NCBI GenBank assembly: GCA_903898855.1
Contig: CAIUHB010000113.1
Coordinates: 1-17,116, forward strand
From: an uncultured Actinomycetes bacterium
GTDB lineage: Bacteria; Actinomycetota; Actinomycetes; Nanopelagicales; Nanopelagicaceae
Direction of reading: 5' to 3'
Length of the DNA: 17,116 nt
Below the pieces are notes generated by a model. It saw only the letters and a program-made list of their open reading frames with translations. It did no database searches and was not told the origin of the DNA. Of the stretch, positions 6,569-13,605 are shown in pieces (the first letter of the stretch is position 1; each line of letters begins with the position of its first letter). Position numbers and translations under genes: made by a program.

Positions 6569-7267
6569 TTATGTCTTGCTAGACCCAAAGAAGATTTTCC
6601 ACTTAAAGATAAGGATTATGAGACCTAACGATGCCAGCAGAATTGCAGCGATTATCGAACGCATCTTGCCAAGACGTTGTGGCAACCCCAAAACTCCCTG
6701 CGAAAGGTCTAGCTCTAAATCCTTTAATACGTTGAGAAAGTGAAAGGAGGAGGCAAAAGTAATAAAGAGTAATTCCAACCAGAGTGTCGGCCACTTCCCT
6801 GCACTCACATAAACAGCGACCGGCATTAATCCAAATGAAACTATGTAAGGCAGAATCGAAACTAAGGTTTTCTTGAGCCTAAAGTTGTACGCAGTAGCAC
6901 TCAGTAAACCGAGCGCATGAATTGCCGTTCCTTTTGCTCCCATCGGACCAAAGAATGAGAGCGCGAGTGTCAGGGCCAGAAATAAATATATTGCCCTTAC
7001 GAGCTCGCTCGAGCTTATCTTCCCGGCAACCAAAGGTTTATTCATTCGCTGCGCGGCGCTATCTAATTCACAATCCACCAAATCATTACTCCAACCGACT
7101 ACACATTGACCGGCGAAGATGGCTGCGGCAATTCGAAGTGAATCCACTGTCGAAAATTCTCTACGAGATAAGAGGAAGGAGATCGTGACGACTAAAACTG
7201 TTGGACCAAAGTGAGTTGCCTGCGCATAGCCCAAAAACTTCGAAACTAACCTTTGAGCTTTTCTCAT
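6569..7267 (-). CDS. UbiA-family prenyltransferase, short form
   Basis: A 232-residue multi-spanning membrane protein of the UbiA superfamily, which transfers prenyl or related isoprenoid groups to an acceptor. Both magnesium-diphosphate-binding aspartate motifs are present: N61-D62-LV-D65-CEL-D69 on the first cytoplasmic loop, and D183-LEL-D187 on the second. The trailing GLPQRLG segment is also typical. The protein is shorter than classical UbiA/MenA (about 280-300), resembling a small actinobacterial UbiA group. The start at 7267 follows AGGA with eight bases between. It sits 21 bp after the small kinase and 23 bp before the polyol dehydrogenase, within what looks like a sugar operon. Acceptor and role are unknown; operon membership may reflect lipid-linked sugar chemistry or merely compact genome packing. 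Confidence 0.85.
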   Translation of the reverse strand: MRKAQRLVSKFLGYAQATHFGPTVLVVTISFLLSRREFSTVDSLRIAAAIFAGQCVVGWSNDLVDCELDSAAQRMNKPLVAGKISSSELVRAIYLFLALTLALSFFGPMGAKGTAIHALGLLSATAYNFRLKKTLVSILPYIVSFGLMPVAVYVSAGKWPTLWLELLFITFASSFHFLNVLKDLELDLSQGVLGLPQRLGKMRSIIAAILLASLGLIILIFKWKIFFGSSKT

Positions 7268-7288
7268 TTTGCCATCCTAGATGAGCTG

Positions 7289-7798
7289 TTAAAGAGTCAT
7301 CAGGTATTGCTTGAGTGTTTGGGCATCTACCTCGGCACTATCGCCGAGTTCAATCACATGTGTAGCAACCTCTGAATAGAGTGGGTCGCGCCGGTTAAAA
7401 CGTTCGGTCAGAACAGATTCACCATTCTCTTTTAAAGCCTGACGACCAACGCCAGTAGTTCCGGCGCGCTCGATCACTTTCGCAAGCGGAATTCGAAGAT
7501 AAATTGTGGTGACACTTTTAAGAAGTTCACGACCGAGTGGGTAATCCACGACTGATGCCGCAGCACCGGCGATAAATGGGGCGGGGCGCTGGCAGACATT
7601 GCGCAAGTAATCTTGTTCTAATTGGTGGAGTTCTGCGACTGGAAGTTGCTCGATATCTGCGAACTCCAGTGAATTGAGCGTACGTAGCTCATCGTCATTA
7701 TCGATATATGGCCAGCCAAAATCATCTGCGATTAACTTTCCCAGAGTCGACTTTCCAGCGCCCATAGGACCAACAAGTACTACCTTTAGATCTCTCAT
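7289..7798 (-). CDS. Small P-loop kinase of the shikimate kinase fold, substrate unknown
   Basis: A 169-residue soluble kinase. Walker A is GPMGAGKST (10-18), an acidic D33-N-D35-D36 occupies the position of the shikimate kinase DxD, and the C-terminal RRDPLYSEVATHVIE matches the family's R-x-PLY-x-EVA block. Key shikimate-binding features are altered: the conserved arginine of the FRxxE block is replaced (ELHQLE near 56-61), and the GGG loop reads AGAA (77-80). It is therefore probably not the housekeeping shikimate kinase and may phosphorylate a sugar or sugar-derived alcohol. Its ATG overlaps the dehydrogenase stop as ATGA, so the two are translationally coupled. That supports consecutive steps (oxidise, then phosphorylate). 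Gluconate kinase was considered, but its characteristic N-terminal substrate loop is absent. Confidence 0.82.
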   Translation of the reverse strand: MRDLKVVLVGPMGAGKSTLGKLIADDFGWPYIDNDDELRTLNSLEFADIEQLPVAELHQLEQDYLRNVCQRPAPFIAGAAASVVDYPLGRELLKSVTTIYLRIPLAKVIERAGTTGVGRQALKENGESVLTERFNRRDPLYSEVATHVIELGDSAEVDAQTLKQYLMTL

Positions 7799-8838
7799 GA
7801 ATCTTGGTCGAGTACCGAGAAATCTTTCGGAGTGATTACGCCCTTAACAACCGCACGGGCTTCGACATCGTGGAAAGCCTTCTCCCAATCATCGAGTGAA
7901 TAGAACTGGGCCAGGACGCTTGGATCATATTTTCCAGAGGCCATCAGCGCTAAAGCTCGATCCCAACTGGAATATTCAGAGGAGAGCGATGTAGCAATTG
8001 TTAGTGACTTAGTTGTTGCGGCATTGATGGCAAAGTTAACGGTAGGAGTGCTAGCAAGCCCAAGTTCTAGGACGCGACCTAAACGACGAGTTGCGCTGCA
8101 GCATAGAGATAATGCATCTCCGGCGCCGGTGGAATCAATAGCGACATCAAATTTATCGGCTAACTCGACAGCGCTTTTCGCAAAGTCTTCAATGATATGA
8201 ACGTCGATGCCGAGCTGCTTTGCTAGCTCTAGACGCTTTGCGCTCGATGCCCGACCTGCAATCGTCACTTGACTAGCGCCAGAGACTTGCGCGAGCATCG
8301 CCGAAATCAAACCGATTGGACCAGGTCCAACAACTAATACTTTTTCGCCACTTTGCAGATTGATACGGTCTATACCAGTGATGCAGATAGCCGTCGGTTC
8401 GGTAATGGTCGCGGTCTTGTAGTTCACACCATTTGGAACTTTGTGAAGCAAGTTAGCGGGTAATAAAACAAATTCAGCGAAAGCGCCATCAATGCCCCAA
8501 CCTGGGCTGCGCTTTGTGGGACATAAGTGAATCGCACCGCGGCGGCAGGCATCGCACGTTCCGCAGGCAAGAGTGTGTTGTTCGCAGACGACTCGATCGC
8601 CTACCTTCCAATTTCCGCAATCTGTTCCAACTTCAACGATGCGACCGGTGTACTCATGACCGAGTACTACTGGTGGCCAATTCTTGTGAGTGTCTTCCAT
8701 GATGTGGAGGTCGGTTCCGCAGATGCCGCATGCTGCCACTTCAACTAATACCCAACCTGGTTTCACGGCTGGAATAGCTTGGTCGGTTACTAATGCAACA
8801 TGGCCGGGGCCCTTTGCGCACTTTACGAGTGCCTTCAT
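7795..8838 (-). CDS. Zinc-dependent medium-chain alcohol/polyol dehydrogenase
   Basis: A 347-residue NAD-dependent dehydrogenase of the sorbitol/threonine dehydrogenase-like group. The catalytic zinc ligands are C40 (GICGTD) and H61-E62 (GHE). The structural zinc site is complete with C92, C95, C98 and C106. The dinucleotide motif is VGPGPIG in the Rossmann half. ATG 8838 is chosen because GGAGG lies five bases before it; an in-frame TTG at 8850 would place the start upstream of that site. It lies directly after the binding protein of the IclR-flanked importer and overlaps the small kinase by four bases. It most likely oxidises the imported polyol or sugar to a keto compound. The gene ends with TGA, which matters for the stop-codon question at 78-80. 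Confidence 0.92.
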   Translation of the reverse strand: MKALVKCAKGPGHVALVTDQAIPAVKPGWVLVEVAACGICGTDLHIMEDTHKNWPPVVLGHEYTGRIVEVGTDCGNWKVGDRVVCEQHTLACGTCDACRRGAIHLCPTKRSPGWGIDGAFAEFVLLPANLLHKVPNGVNYKTATITEPTAICITGIDRINLQSGEKVLVVGPGPIGLISAMLAQVSGASQVTIAGRASSAKRLELAKQLGIDVHIIEDFAKSAVELADKFDVAIDSTGAGDALSLCCSATRRLGRVLELGLASTPTVNFAINAATTKSLTIATSLSSEYSSWDRALALMASGKYDPSVLAQFYSLDDWEKAFHDVEARAVVKGVITPKDFSVLDQDS

Positions 8839-8860
8839 ATTTTCCTCCAAAACTTCACGT

Positions 8861-8896
8861 AAAAAGGGTACACGGCCGAGGTTTCCCCCGGCCGTG
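8861..8896 (-). terminator. Terminator-like hairpin after the second binding-protein gene
   Basis: CACGGCCG (8871-8878) pairs with CGGCCGTG (8889-8896), extended inward by two more pairs after one mismatch. On the minus strand the stem is followed by TACCC and TTTTT (8865-8861). It lies between the binding-protein stop and the dehydrogenase, suggesting differential expression rather than a full operon end. Confidence 0.75.
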
Positions 8897-8919
8897 CAAC
8901 TACAAGTTACTGCAAGAGA

Positions 8920-10056
8920 TTAGGCAACGCCCCAGATCTTCTTGTAGATATTGCGGTATCCATTTTGTGGATCCCATGATGTTGCAGTTCCAATGTTGGC
9001 CTTTGTAACAAGGTGAGTAGCTGGTACGTACCCTGTTGCAGCAACCTTATTGAATGCACGGTTGAATTCATCAACGATCTGCCATCCCTCTTGGGTAAGA
9101 GGCTCTGGAACAGTCACTGACTGGAAGCTACCTGATGCAATACGTGAGTACTCATCTGTTGCTCCGTCGCCAGCTCCAACGTTGTGTGGGAAGTCTGAAC
9201 CCTTCTTGCCAGCTGCACGAAGTGCTGTAGCAATTGGTGTTACGTAGAGGCTTCCGTTGATGGAGATTGATTGTGTCCACTGTGAACCGTACTTAGCCAA
9301 TAGGGCTGCGGTCTCAGATTGCATCAATGTTGATGTGCTGTTTCCGATTGGGATGTTGTCGTACTTGAGGATGTTCATTGAAGAACAGGTCTTCAACTCA
9401 GCAACAATCTCATCTGACTTACCCTTTGCGAAAGGAATTGAGAAGTCTGAGAACACAACGACTCCACCCTTACCGCGTGAATCTGAAATTGCCCAGTCTG
9501 CGCTGATCTGTGAAACGCTCTTGCGAAGAGTGGTGACGTTTGTGAATAGACCAACAGATGGCTGTGGTCCTGCTGTTGCTTCTGCGTGCCAGCCGATGAC
9601 TGGGATCATTGCAGCGTTAGCAGCCTTGATTGCATCGCTTGTTGTAGCTGGATCGAATCCACCAACAACGATTCCGTCTGCCTTCAAAGTAACAGCTTGT
9701 TGCATAGCTTGTGCCATACCTTGCTGTGTACCTTGACCATCGAGAACCTTTACGGTCCAACCAATTGCCTTAGCAGCTTCAGCTACACCAGCTTCGGCTC
9801 CTGCAACTCCACCATTTGTCATGGTCTGAGCTACGTAGTAAATGGTCTTTGTCTTTGCAGCCTTAGGTCCGGTCTTTGGGCCGGTCCATGGTGCTGCTGA
9901 GTTAGCTGCAAGCTTTGTAGCAGCATCTGCCTTCGCGAGTGCAGCTGTGCAAACGCCAGCAGCGTTAGCAGTAGATGCGCTTACAGTGAAGGCTGTTGTT
10001 GAAACCATAGCTGAAATCGCTACAGCAACAAGAGCTTTTTTGTTGATCTTCTTCAC
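8920..10056 (-). CDS. Sugar ABC transporter substrate-binding protein (second system)
   Basis: A 378-residue secreted type I binding protein. It opens with a lysine-rich N-region (MKKINKKA), a hydrophobic core and a signal-peptidase-I-like end (SASTANA-AG). Inside are family-typical blocks: KTIYYVAQTMTNGGVAGAEAGVAEAAKAIGW, ADGIVVGGFDPATTSDAIKAANAAMIPVIGWHAE, and a C-terminal GAGDGATDEYSRIASGSFQSVTVPEPLTQEGWQIVDEFNRA. It lacks a lipobox. The start is GTG 10056 with AGGGAG four bases before it, 26 bp after the permease stop. It delivers substrate to the permease at 10083-11102. Codon use is restricted, as in the other binding-protein gene. The ligand cannot be named; neighbours suggest a polyol or sugar acid. 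Confidence 0.93.
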   Translation of the reverse strand: MKKINKKALVAVAISAMVSTTAFTVSASTANAAGVCTAALAKADAATKLAANSAAPWTGPKTGPKAAKTKTIYYVAQTMTNGGVAGAEAGVAEAAKAIGWTVKVLDGQGTQQGMAQAMQQAVTLKADGIVVGGFDPATTSDAIKAANAAMIPVIGWHAEATAGPQPSVGLFTNVTTLRKSVSQISADWAISDSRGKGGVVVFSDFSIPFAKGKSDEIVAELKTCSSMNILKYDNIPIGNSTSTLMQSETAALLAKYGSQWTQSISINGSLYVTPIATALRAAGKKGSDFPHNVGAGDGATDEYSRIASGSFQSVTVPEPLTQEGWQIVDEFNRAFNKVAATGYVPATHLVTKANIGTATSWDPQNGYRNIYKKIWGVA

Positions 10057-10082
10057 GTATCTCCCTTGATATCGATTAGTTG

Positions 10083-11102
10083 TTACTTGTTTTCCATGCT
10101 CTTACGTGTTGCCTCTGAACCCGCTTTTAGACGGCGTCTCGTTGAATAACCAGCGAGACCAACTGCAGCTAACAAAGTTAGCCCGTTGAATAGAGGCGTA
10201 ACCCAGAATGAAGCGCCAAGTTGCTGGATTCCGGATACTCCGATTGCGAGAATCGCAACTGCAACGAATGTTCCCATTGCATTTGCGCGACCCAATCGAA
10301 TAGTTGTGGATCCAAGGAGGGCGCCAACGAAGGCAGGTAGGAGGTACTCCGACCCTAGGCTTGGATTTCCGATTTGTTGCTGCGCTGCAAGTAAGCAACC
10401 AGCAAAACCTGTGATGGTGGAGGCAGCTACAAATGAATAAACGGTGTAGCGGCGCTTGGGAATTCCCACCAAAGCTGCGGCGCGAGCATTTGAGCCAATG
10501 ACGTAAAGCGCGCGACCAGCTGGGAGAAGTTCAAGAATTAATCCGAGGATGATGACCAAGATGATGACGTAATAGAAGGCCATCGGCATACCAAGTAAGT
10601 GATAGTCATAAATATTGGTGAAGCTGGTTGGGAGTCCCTTGAATGGCGGAACGATACGACCGCCGCCGGTAATCCAACCGCTAAATGCGTAGAGGACGCT
10701 GCCGGTACCCAGCGTTGCGATAAAGGAATCGATTTGAGCGAACTCAACTAAGAGGCCGTTAATGAGACCAACAACCGCGCCACCAAGTGTTACTAGTACG
10801 CAGATAAGAACCCAGTTCATGCCGGTATTAGCCAAGAACCACATGACGACAACGTGTCCTAGACCAATTCCGTAACCCATAGAGAGATCGAAGTTGCCGG
10901 TCACGATTGGGATCATCGCTCCGAGCGCAAGAATCGCTGGGATTGCTTGGTTAGAGAGAATTCCTTGGAGGTTTGAGAATGTTGGATAAGTATTTGGGAG
11001 AACAACAGAGAAGAAGACGAACAACAAGACGGCAAGGATGGGTAGACCCCATGTTCCAAGTCTGGTTGCGATACTTGTCTCTGACTTCATTTTATTTCCC
11101 AT
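10083..11102 (-). CDS. Sugar ABC transporter permease (second system)
   Basis: A 339-residue integral membrane protein of the CUT2 permease family. Recognisable are MIPIVTGNFDLSMGYGIGLG (counterpart of the GGIDLSVGS motif of RbsC), the coupling loop GSNARAAALVGIPKRRYTVYSF, and the segment LPAFVGALLGSTTIRLGRANAMGT. It starts three bases after the ATPase stop. The ATG at 11102 has little ribosome-binding signal; the next ATG at 11090 has GGGA seven bases upstream and is an alternative start giving four fewer residues. It pairs with the two-domain ATPase upstream and the binding protein downstream. Confidence 0.93.
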   Translation of the reverse strand: MGNKMKSETSIATRLGTWGLPILAVLLFVFFSVVLPNTYPTFSNLQGILSNQAIPAILALGAMIPIVTGNFDLSMGYGIGLGHVVVMWFLANTGMNWVLICVLVTLGGAVVGLINGLLVEFAQIDSFIATLGTGSVLYAFSGWITGGGRIVPPFKGLPTSFTNIYDYHLLGMPMAFYYVIILVIILGLILELLPAGRALYVIGSNARAAALVGIPKRRYTVYSFVAASTITGFAGCLLAAQQQIGNPSLGSEYLLPAFVGALLGSTTIRLGRANAMGTFVAVAILAIGVSGIQQLGASFWVTPLFNGLTLLAAVGLAGYSTRRRLKAGSEATRKSMENK

Positions 11103-11105
11103 TCT

Positions 11106-12590
11106 TTATGCGCTCACATTTGCTCTTGATGCGTAGGTAACTAGATTTTCGATTGAAATTTCAGAACGTGGTAGCTCGCGCACAATTTCGCCGCTGGAGA
11201 AAACCAATGCGCGGTGAGCCATCAAGCTAACCTCTTCGAAATCGGTAGAGACGAGCAGGATGGAAAGACCGGAATCTGTTGCGCGCTTGATGAGCTGGTA
11301 AATCTCAGCCTTTGCACCAACATCTACGCCAGCGGTTGGTTCTTCTAGAACAATAAGATCACGATTCATACTTAACCAACGAGCAAGGATAACTTTTTGT
11401 TGGTTTCCGCCAGAGAGAGTGGCGATCGAAAGTTCGGTAGTACGAGGCTTTACATTGAATTCTTCATCGAAGTAATACGTCTTCTCGCGTTCCCGGCGGA
11501 ATCGAATAAATCTAAATTTGCCGAAACCACGGACATGCAAGTTAGGAAACATATTCTCGCGAACAGTGATGTCGGCAAATAGACCTTCTTCTAGGCGAGA
11601 AGAAGTGATTAGTGAAATTCCACCATCAACGGTCTGTTCCACGTTGCCGTGAAGTTCTTTACCGTTAAGTGTTATTCGACCAGAGAATTTTGCAAGGTCG
11701 CCAGCGACGATGCGGCCGATTTCGCGTTGGCCCGCGCCATTAAGTCCAATCAGGCCAAGTACTTCACCCTTCTTTACATTGAAAGAAGTGGGATAAATAT
11801 TTGGACCAGAAAGTTCTTCTACTTCAAGGACGACATCTCCATGTGAGAAGGCACCGAGTTCAAAGCGCTTGTTCTCTCCGCCGACAATTGCGCGAACTAA
11901 AGAGTCTGGTGAGAATTCGTTGATTGAACCATCTTCCACCATCTTGCCATCGCGAAGCACGACAACGCGATCGGCGACTTTAAAAATCTCATCGAGACGA
12001 TGTGAAACATAAATAATTGCGCAACCCTCGTCCCGCAAATTGCGAAGTACGCGGAATAAGTTTTCGCAGTCGTGGGCATGCAAGCTTGCAGTTGGTTCAT
12101 CGAGAACTAAGACATCAGTCTTTCCATAAAGCGCGCGAGCAATCACAACAAGTGAGCGATCTGCGCGGGAAAGATTCTTGATGGTTTCTTTTGGATTTAT
12201 GTGTGGCGCAACGCGAAGTAAGGCTTCGTGCGCGCGATTGCGAACTCCGCGCCAATCAATCATTCCAAACTTAGTCGGATAGGTAGAACCAAGTGCGATG
12301 GATTCAGCAACAGTCATCCAATCAACAAGGCCAAGGTCTTGGTGGATAAATGCAAACTTCACATCGTCAAGTGGTCGTCCATCAAAACTCTTTATTTCAC
12401 CTTGATCAGCTGTATAAATCTTCGCCAAAATTTTGATGATGGTGGATTTGCCAGCACCATTTGCACCAAGCAATGCGAGTACTTCTCCGCTATTAATATC
12501 GAATGAAACATCGTAGAGCGCTTGTGTTGCACCGAAGCGCTTACTGAGATGCGAAAGAGTGATGAGTGGTTGCTTTGTTGCTGTGGTCAC
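11106..12590 (-). CDS. Sugar ABC transporter ATP-binding protein, two-domain (RbsA/XylG-like)
   Basis: A 494-residue ATPase with two fused nucleotide-binding domains. Domain 1 has Walker A GANGAGKST (42-50), a divergent signature LSRADRS (139-145) and Walker B VLVLDE (ending D163-E164). Domain 2 has a degenerate Walker A GLNGAGQRE (Lys replaced by Q287), a canonical signature LSGGNQQ (391-397) and Walker B with E415-E416 where D-E is usual. A weakened second Walker A is normal for CUT2 ATPases and implies one strong ATP site. The start is GTG 12590 with GGAGG five bases upstream. It is the first gene of the importer/catabolic operon. The 103-bp leader carries two dyads that may be regulatory. 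Confidence 0.94.
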   Translation of the reverse strand: MTTATKQPLITLSHLSKRFGATQALYDVSFDINSGEVLALLGANGAGKSTIIKILAKIYTADQGEIKSFDGRPLDDVKFAFIHQDLGLVDWMTVAESIALGSTYPTKFGMIDWRGVRNRAHEALLRVAPHINPKETIKNLSRADRSLVVIARALYGKTDVLVLDEPTASLHAHDCENLFRVLRNLRDEGCAIIYVSHRLDEIFKVADRVVVLRDGKMVEDGSINEFSPDSLVRAIVGGENKRFELGAFSHGDVVLEVEELSGPNIYPTSFNVKKGEVLGLIGLNGAGQREIGRIVAGDLAKFSGRITLNGKELHGNVEQTVDGGISLITSSRLEEGLFADITVRENMFPNLHVRGFGKFRFIRFRREREKTYYFDEEFNVKPRTTELSIATLSGGNQQKVILARWLSMNRDLIVLEEPTAGVDVGAKAEIYQLIKRATDSGLSILLVSTDFEEVSLMAHRALVFSSGEIVRELPRSEISIENLVTYASRANVSA

Positions 12591-12625
12591 TGCATCCTCC
12601 TTAACTTTCCTATCTGCAAGTTAGT

Positions 12626-12652
12626 AGTAAAGCACCCAAAGTGCTATTTACT
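12626..12652. promoter_or_regulatory. Imperfect dyad in the importer operon leader
   Basis: AGTAAAGCAC (12626-12635) and GTGCTATTTACT (12641-12652) are inverted copies apart from a two-base bulge, with CCAAA between. It is immediately adjacent to the TCCA-N6-TGGA dyad and about 36 bases upstream of the ATPase start. No T-run follows, so an operator or mRNA structure is more likely than a terminator. Confidence 0.4.
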
Positions 12653-12668
12653 GTCCAGCAGGGTGGAC
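12653..12668. promoter_or_regulatory. Candidate IclR operator GTCCA-N6-TGGAC, importer side
   Basis: A 16-bp interrupted palindrome between iclR and the ATPase gene. The core TCCA-N6-TGGA also occurs at 13518-13531 on the other side of iclR. I could not place a confident -10/-35 pair here; a TTGTCC that could serve as -35 overlaps it on the minus strand. Confidence 0.5.
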
Positions 12669-12693
12669 AAAAACTGAGCCCGTTATCAAATTG

Positions 12694-13497
12694 TTATTTA
12701 CGTGAATCCATACTGGAAAAAGGCTTGGAAAGTCCTTTGGCGAGCGCGAAGAGATCGTTAAGTAGCAATTGCTTGAATTCAGGGGTGACTCGGTGGGTCA
12801 TTACTGTTGCTGAGACTGCAACAGCGGAGGTATCTCCGCGAAATCCACTGACTGCAATAGCAAAACAAATAACGCCGGTAGTTGCCTCTTCATTATCAAT
12901 GGCATAACCGCGCTCTCGAATTCCGGCCAAATCCTTGGAGAGTTGTTCGACGGTGCGAATTGATTTCTCGGTCAATGGAACAAATGCTTGCGGATTCTCG
13001 CGATATCGCTCCTCCGCCTCGCCAGGTGGAAGTAGCGCCATCAACGCCTTTCCAGTTGCAGTACAAATTGCTGGGAAGCGGTCGCCGATATTTGCGGTTA
13101 ATCGGATTTGTTGGCGGCCCTCATATTTTCCAAGGTAGAGCACATCGGTTCCATCGAGGATGGCGATTCGTGAAGATTCGCGTGAGAGCACTGGCAAAGT
13201 CGCACATAGGTCGTAGTACTCCCGCAGGGCATCGATATTGCCCAAGTACTTTCCGCCGAGTTCGACCAGCTTTCGGCCGAGGCGATAGCCATGATCGCGG
13301 CGAACTAAGTAGCCTAGCTCCTTAAGTTCAAGACAAATATTGGCAGTCGAAGATTTAGGAAATCCGAGTTGGCGGGCAATCTCATTTGATGGCATGGATC
13401 CGCCGTAATCGGCCAGTAAATCCAAGATCGCTGCGGCGCGGGTTAAAGCTGGGACGAGTGACTCTCGCTCCTCGATTGCTTCAACTTCGCTCTTCAC
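12694..13497 (-). CDS. IclR family transcriptional regulator
   Basis: A 267-residue regulator with an N-terminal winged helix-turn-helix (RAAAILDLLADYGGSMPSNEIARQLGFPKSSTANICLELKELGYLVR) and a C-terminal IclR effector domain containing PAICTATGKALMALLPPGEA and GYAIDNEEATTGVICFAIAV. These are typical of regulators of sugar-acid and aromatic catabolism. GTG 13497 is chosen because AAGGGG lies four bases upstream; an in-frame TTG at 13515 has no better site. The gene lies between the importer operon (same strand, 103 bp downstream) and the divergent enzyme operon (108 bp upstream). Both gaps hold the same dyad, so it probably controls both and itself. The effector is probably a pathway intermediate. 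Confidence 0.92.
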   Translation of the reverse strand: MKSEVEAIEERESLVPALTRAAAILDLLADYGGSMPSNEIARQLGFPKSSTANICLELKELGYLVRRDHGYRLGRKLVELGGKYLGNIDALREYYDLCATLPVLSRESSRIAILDGTDVLYLGKYEGRQQIRLTANIGDRFPAICTATGKALMALLPPGEAEERYRENPQAFVPLTEKSIRTVEQLSKDLAGIRERGYAIDNEEATTGVICFAIAVSGFRGDTSAVAVSATVMTHRVTPEFKQLLLNDLFALAKGLSKPFSSMDSRK

Positions 13498-13517
13498 GCT
13501 ACCCCTTACTATCAAAA

Positions 13518-13531
13518 TCCAATACTCTGGA
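13518..13531. promoter_or_regulatory. Candidate IclR operator TCCA-N6-TGGA, enzyme-operon side
   Basis: Interrupted palindrome in the iclR/cyclase divergent region, about 20 bases upstream of the iclR start, where it would overlap the iclR promoter. It has the same half-sites and spacing as 12654-12667. A TATGCT box at 13576-13581 is a weak -10 candidate for the plus-strand operon. Confidence 0.5.
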
Positions 13532-13605
13532 CTCTATTCAGCATCCTGCTACTGTCGGAGAGTAACAGCGGAGATTATGCTCAGCAAGGTTTTGGGAGGA
13601 GAGAT

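Noticed and set aside
9257..9736. Long open frame on the plus strand opposite the second binding-protein gene
   Set aside because: Shadow frame created by the restricted codon use of the binding-protein gene; no recognisable domain and no start signals.
12160..12180. Divergent ABC signature (LSRADRS) in domain 1 of the two-domain ATPase as a defect
   Set aside because: CUT2 ATPases are often asymmetric, and this form keeps the serine after Leu and an intact Walker A and B, so it looks like a normal subfamily feature.
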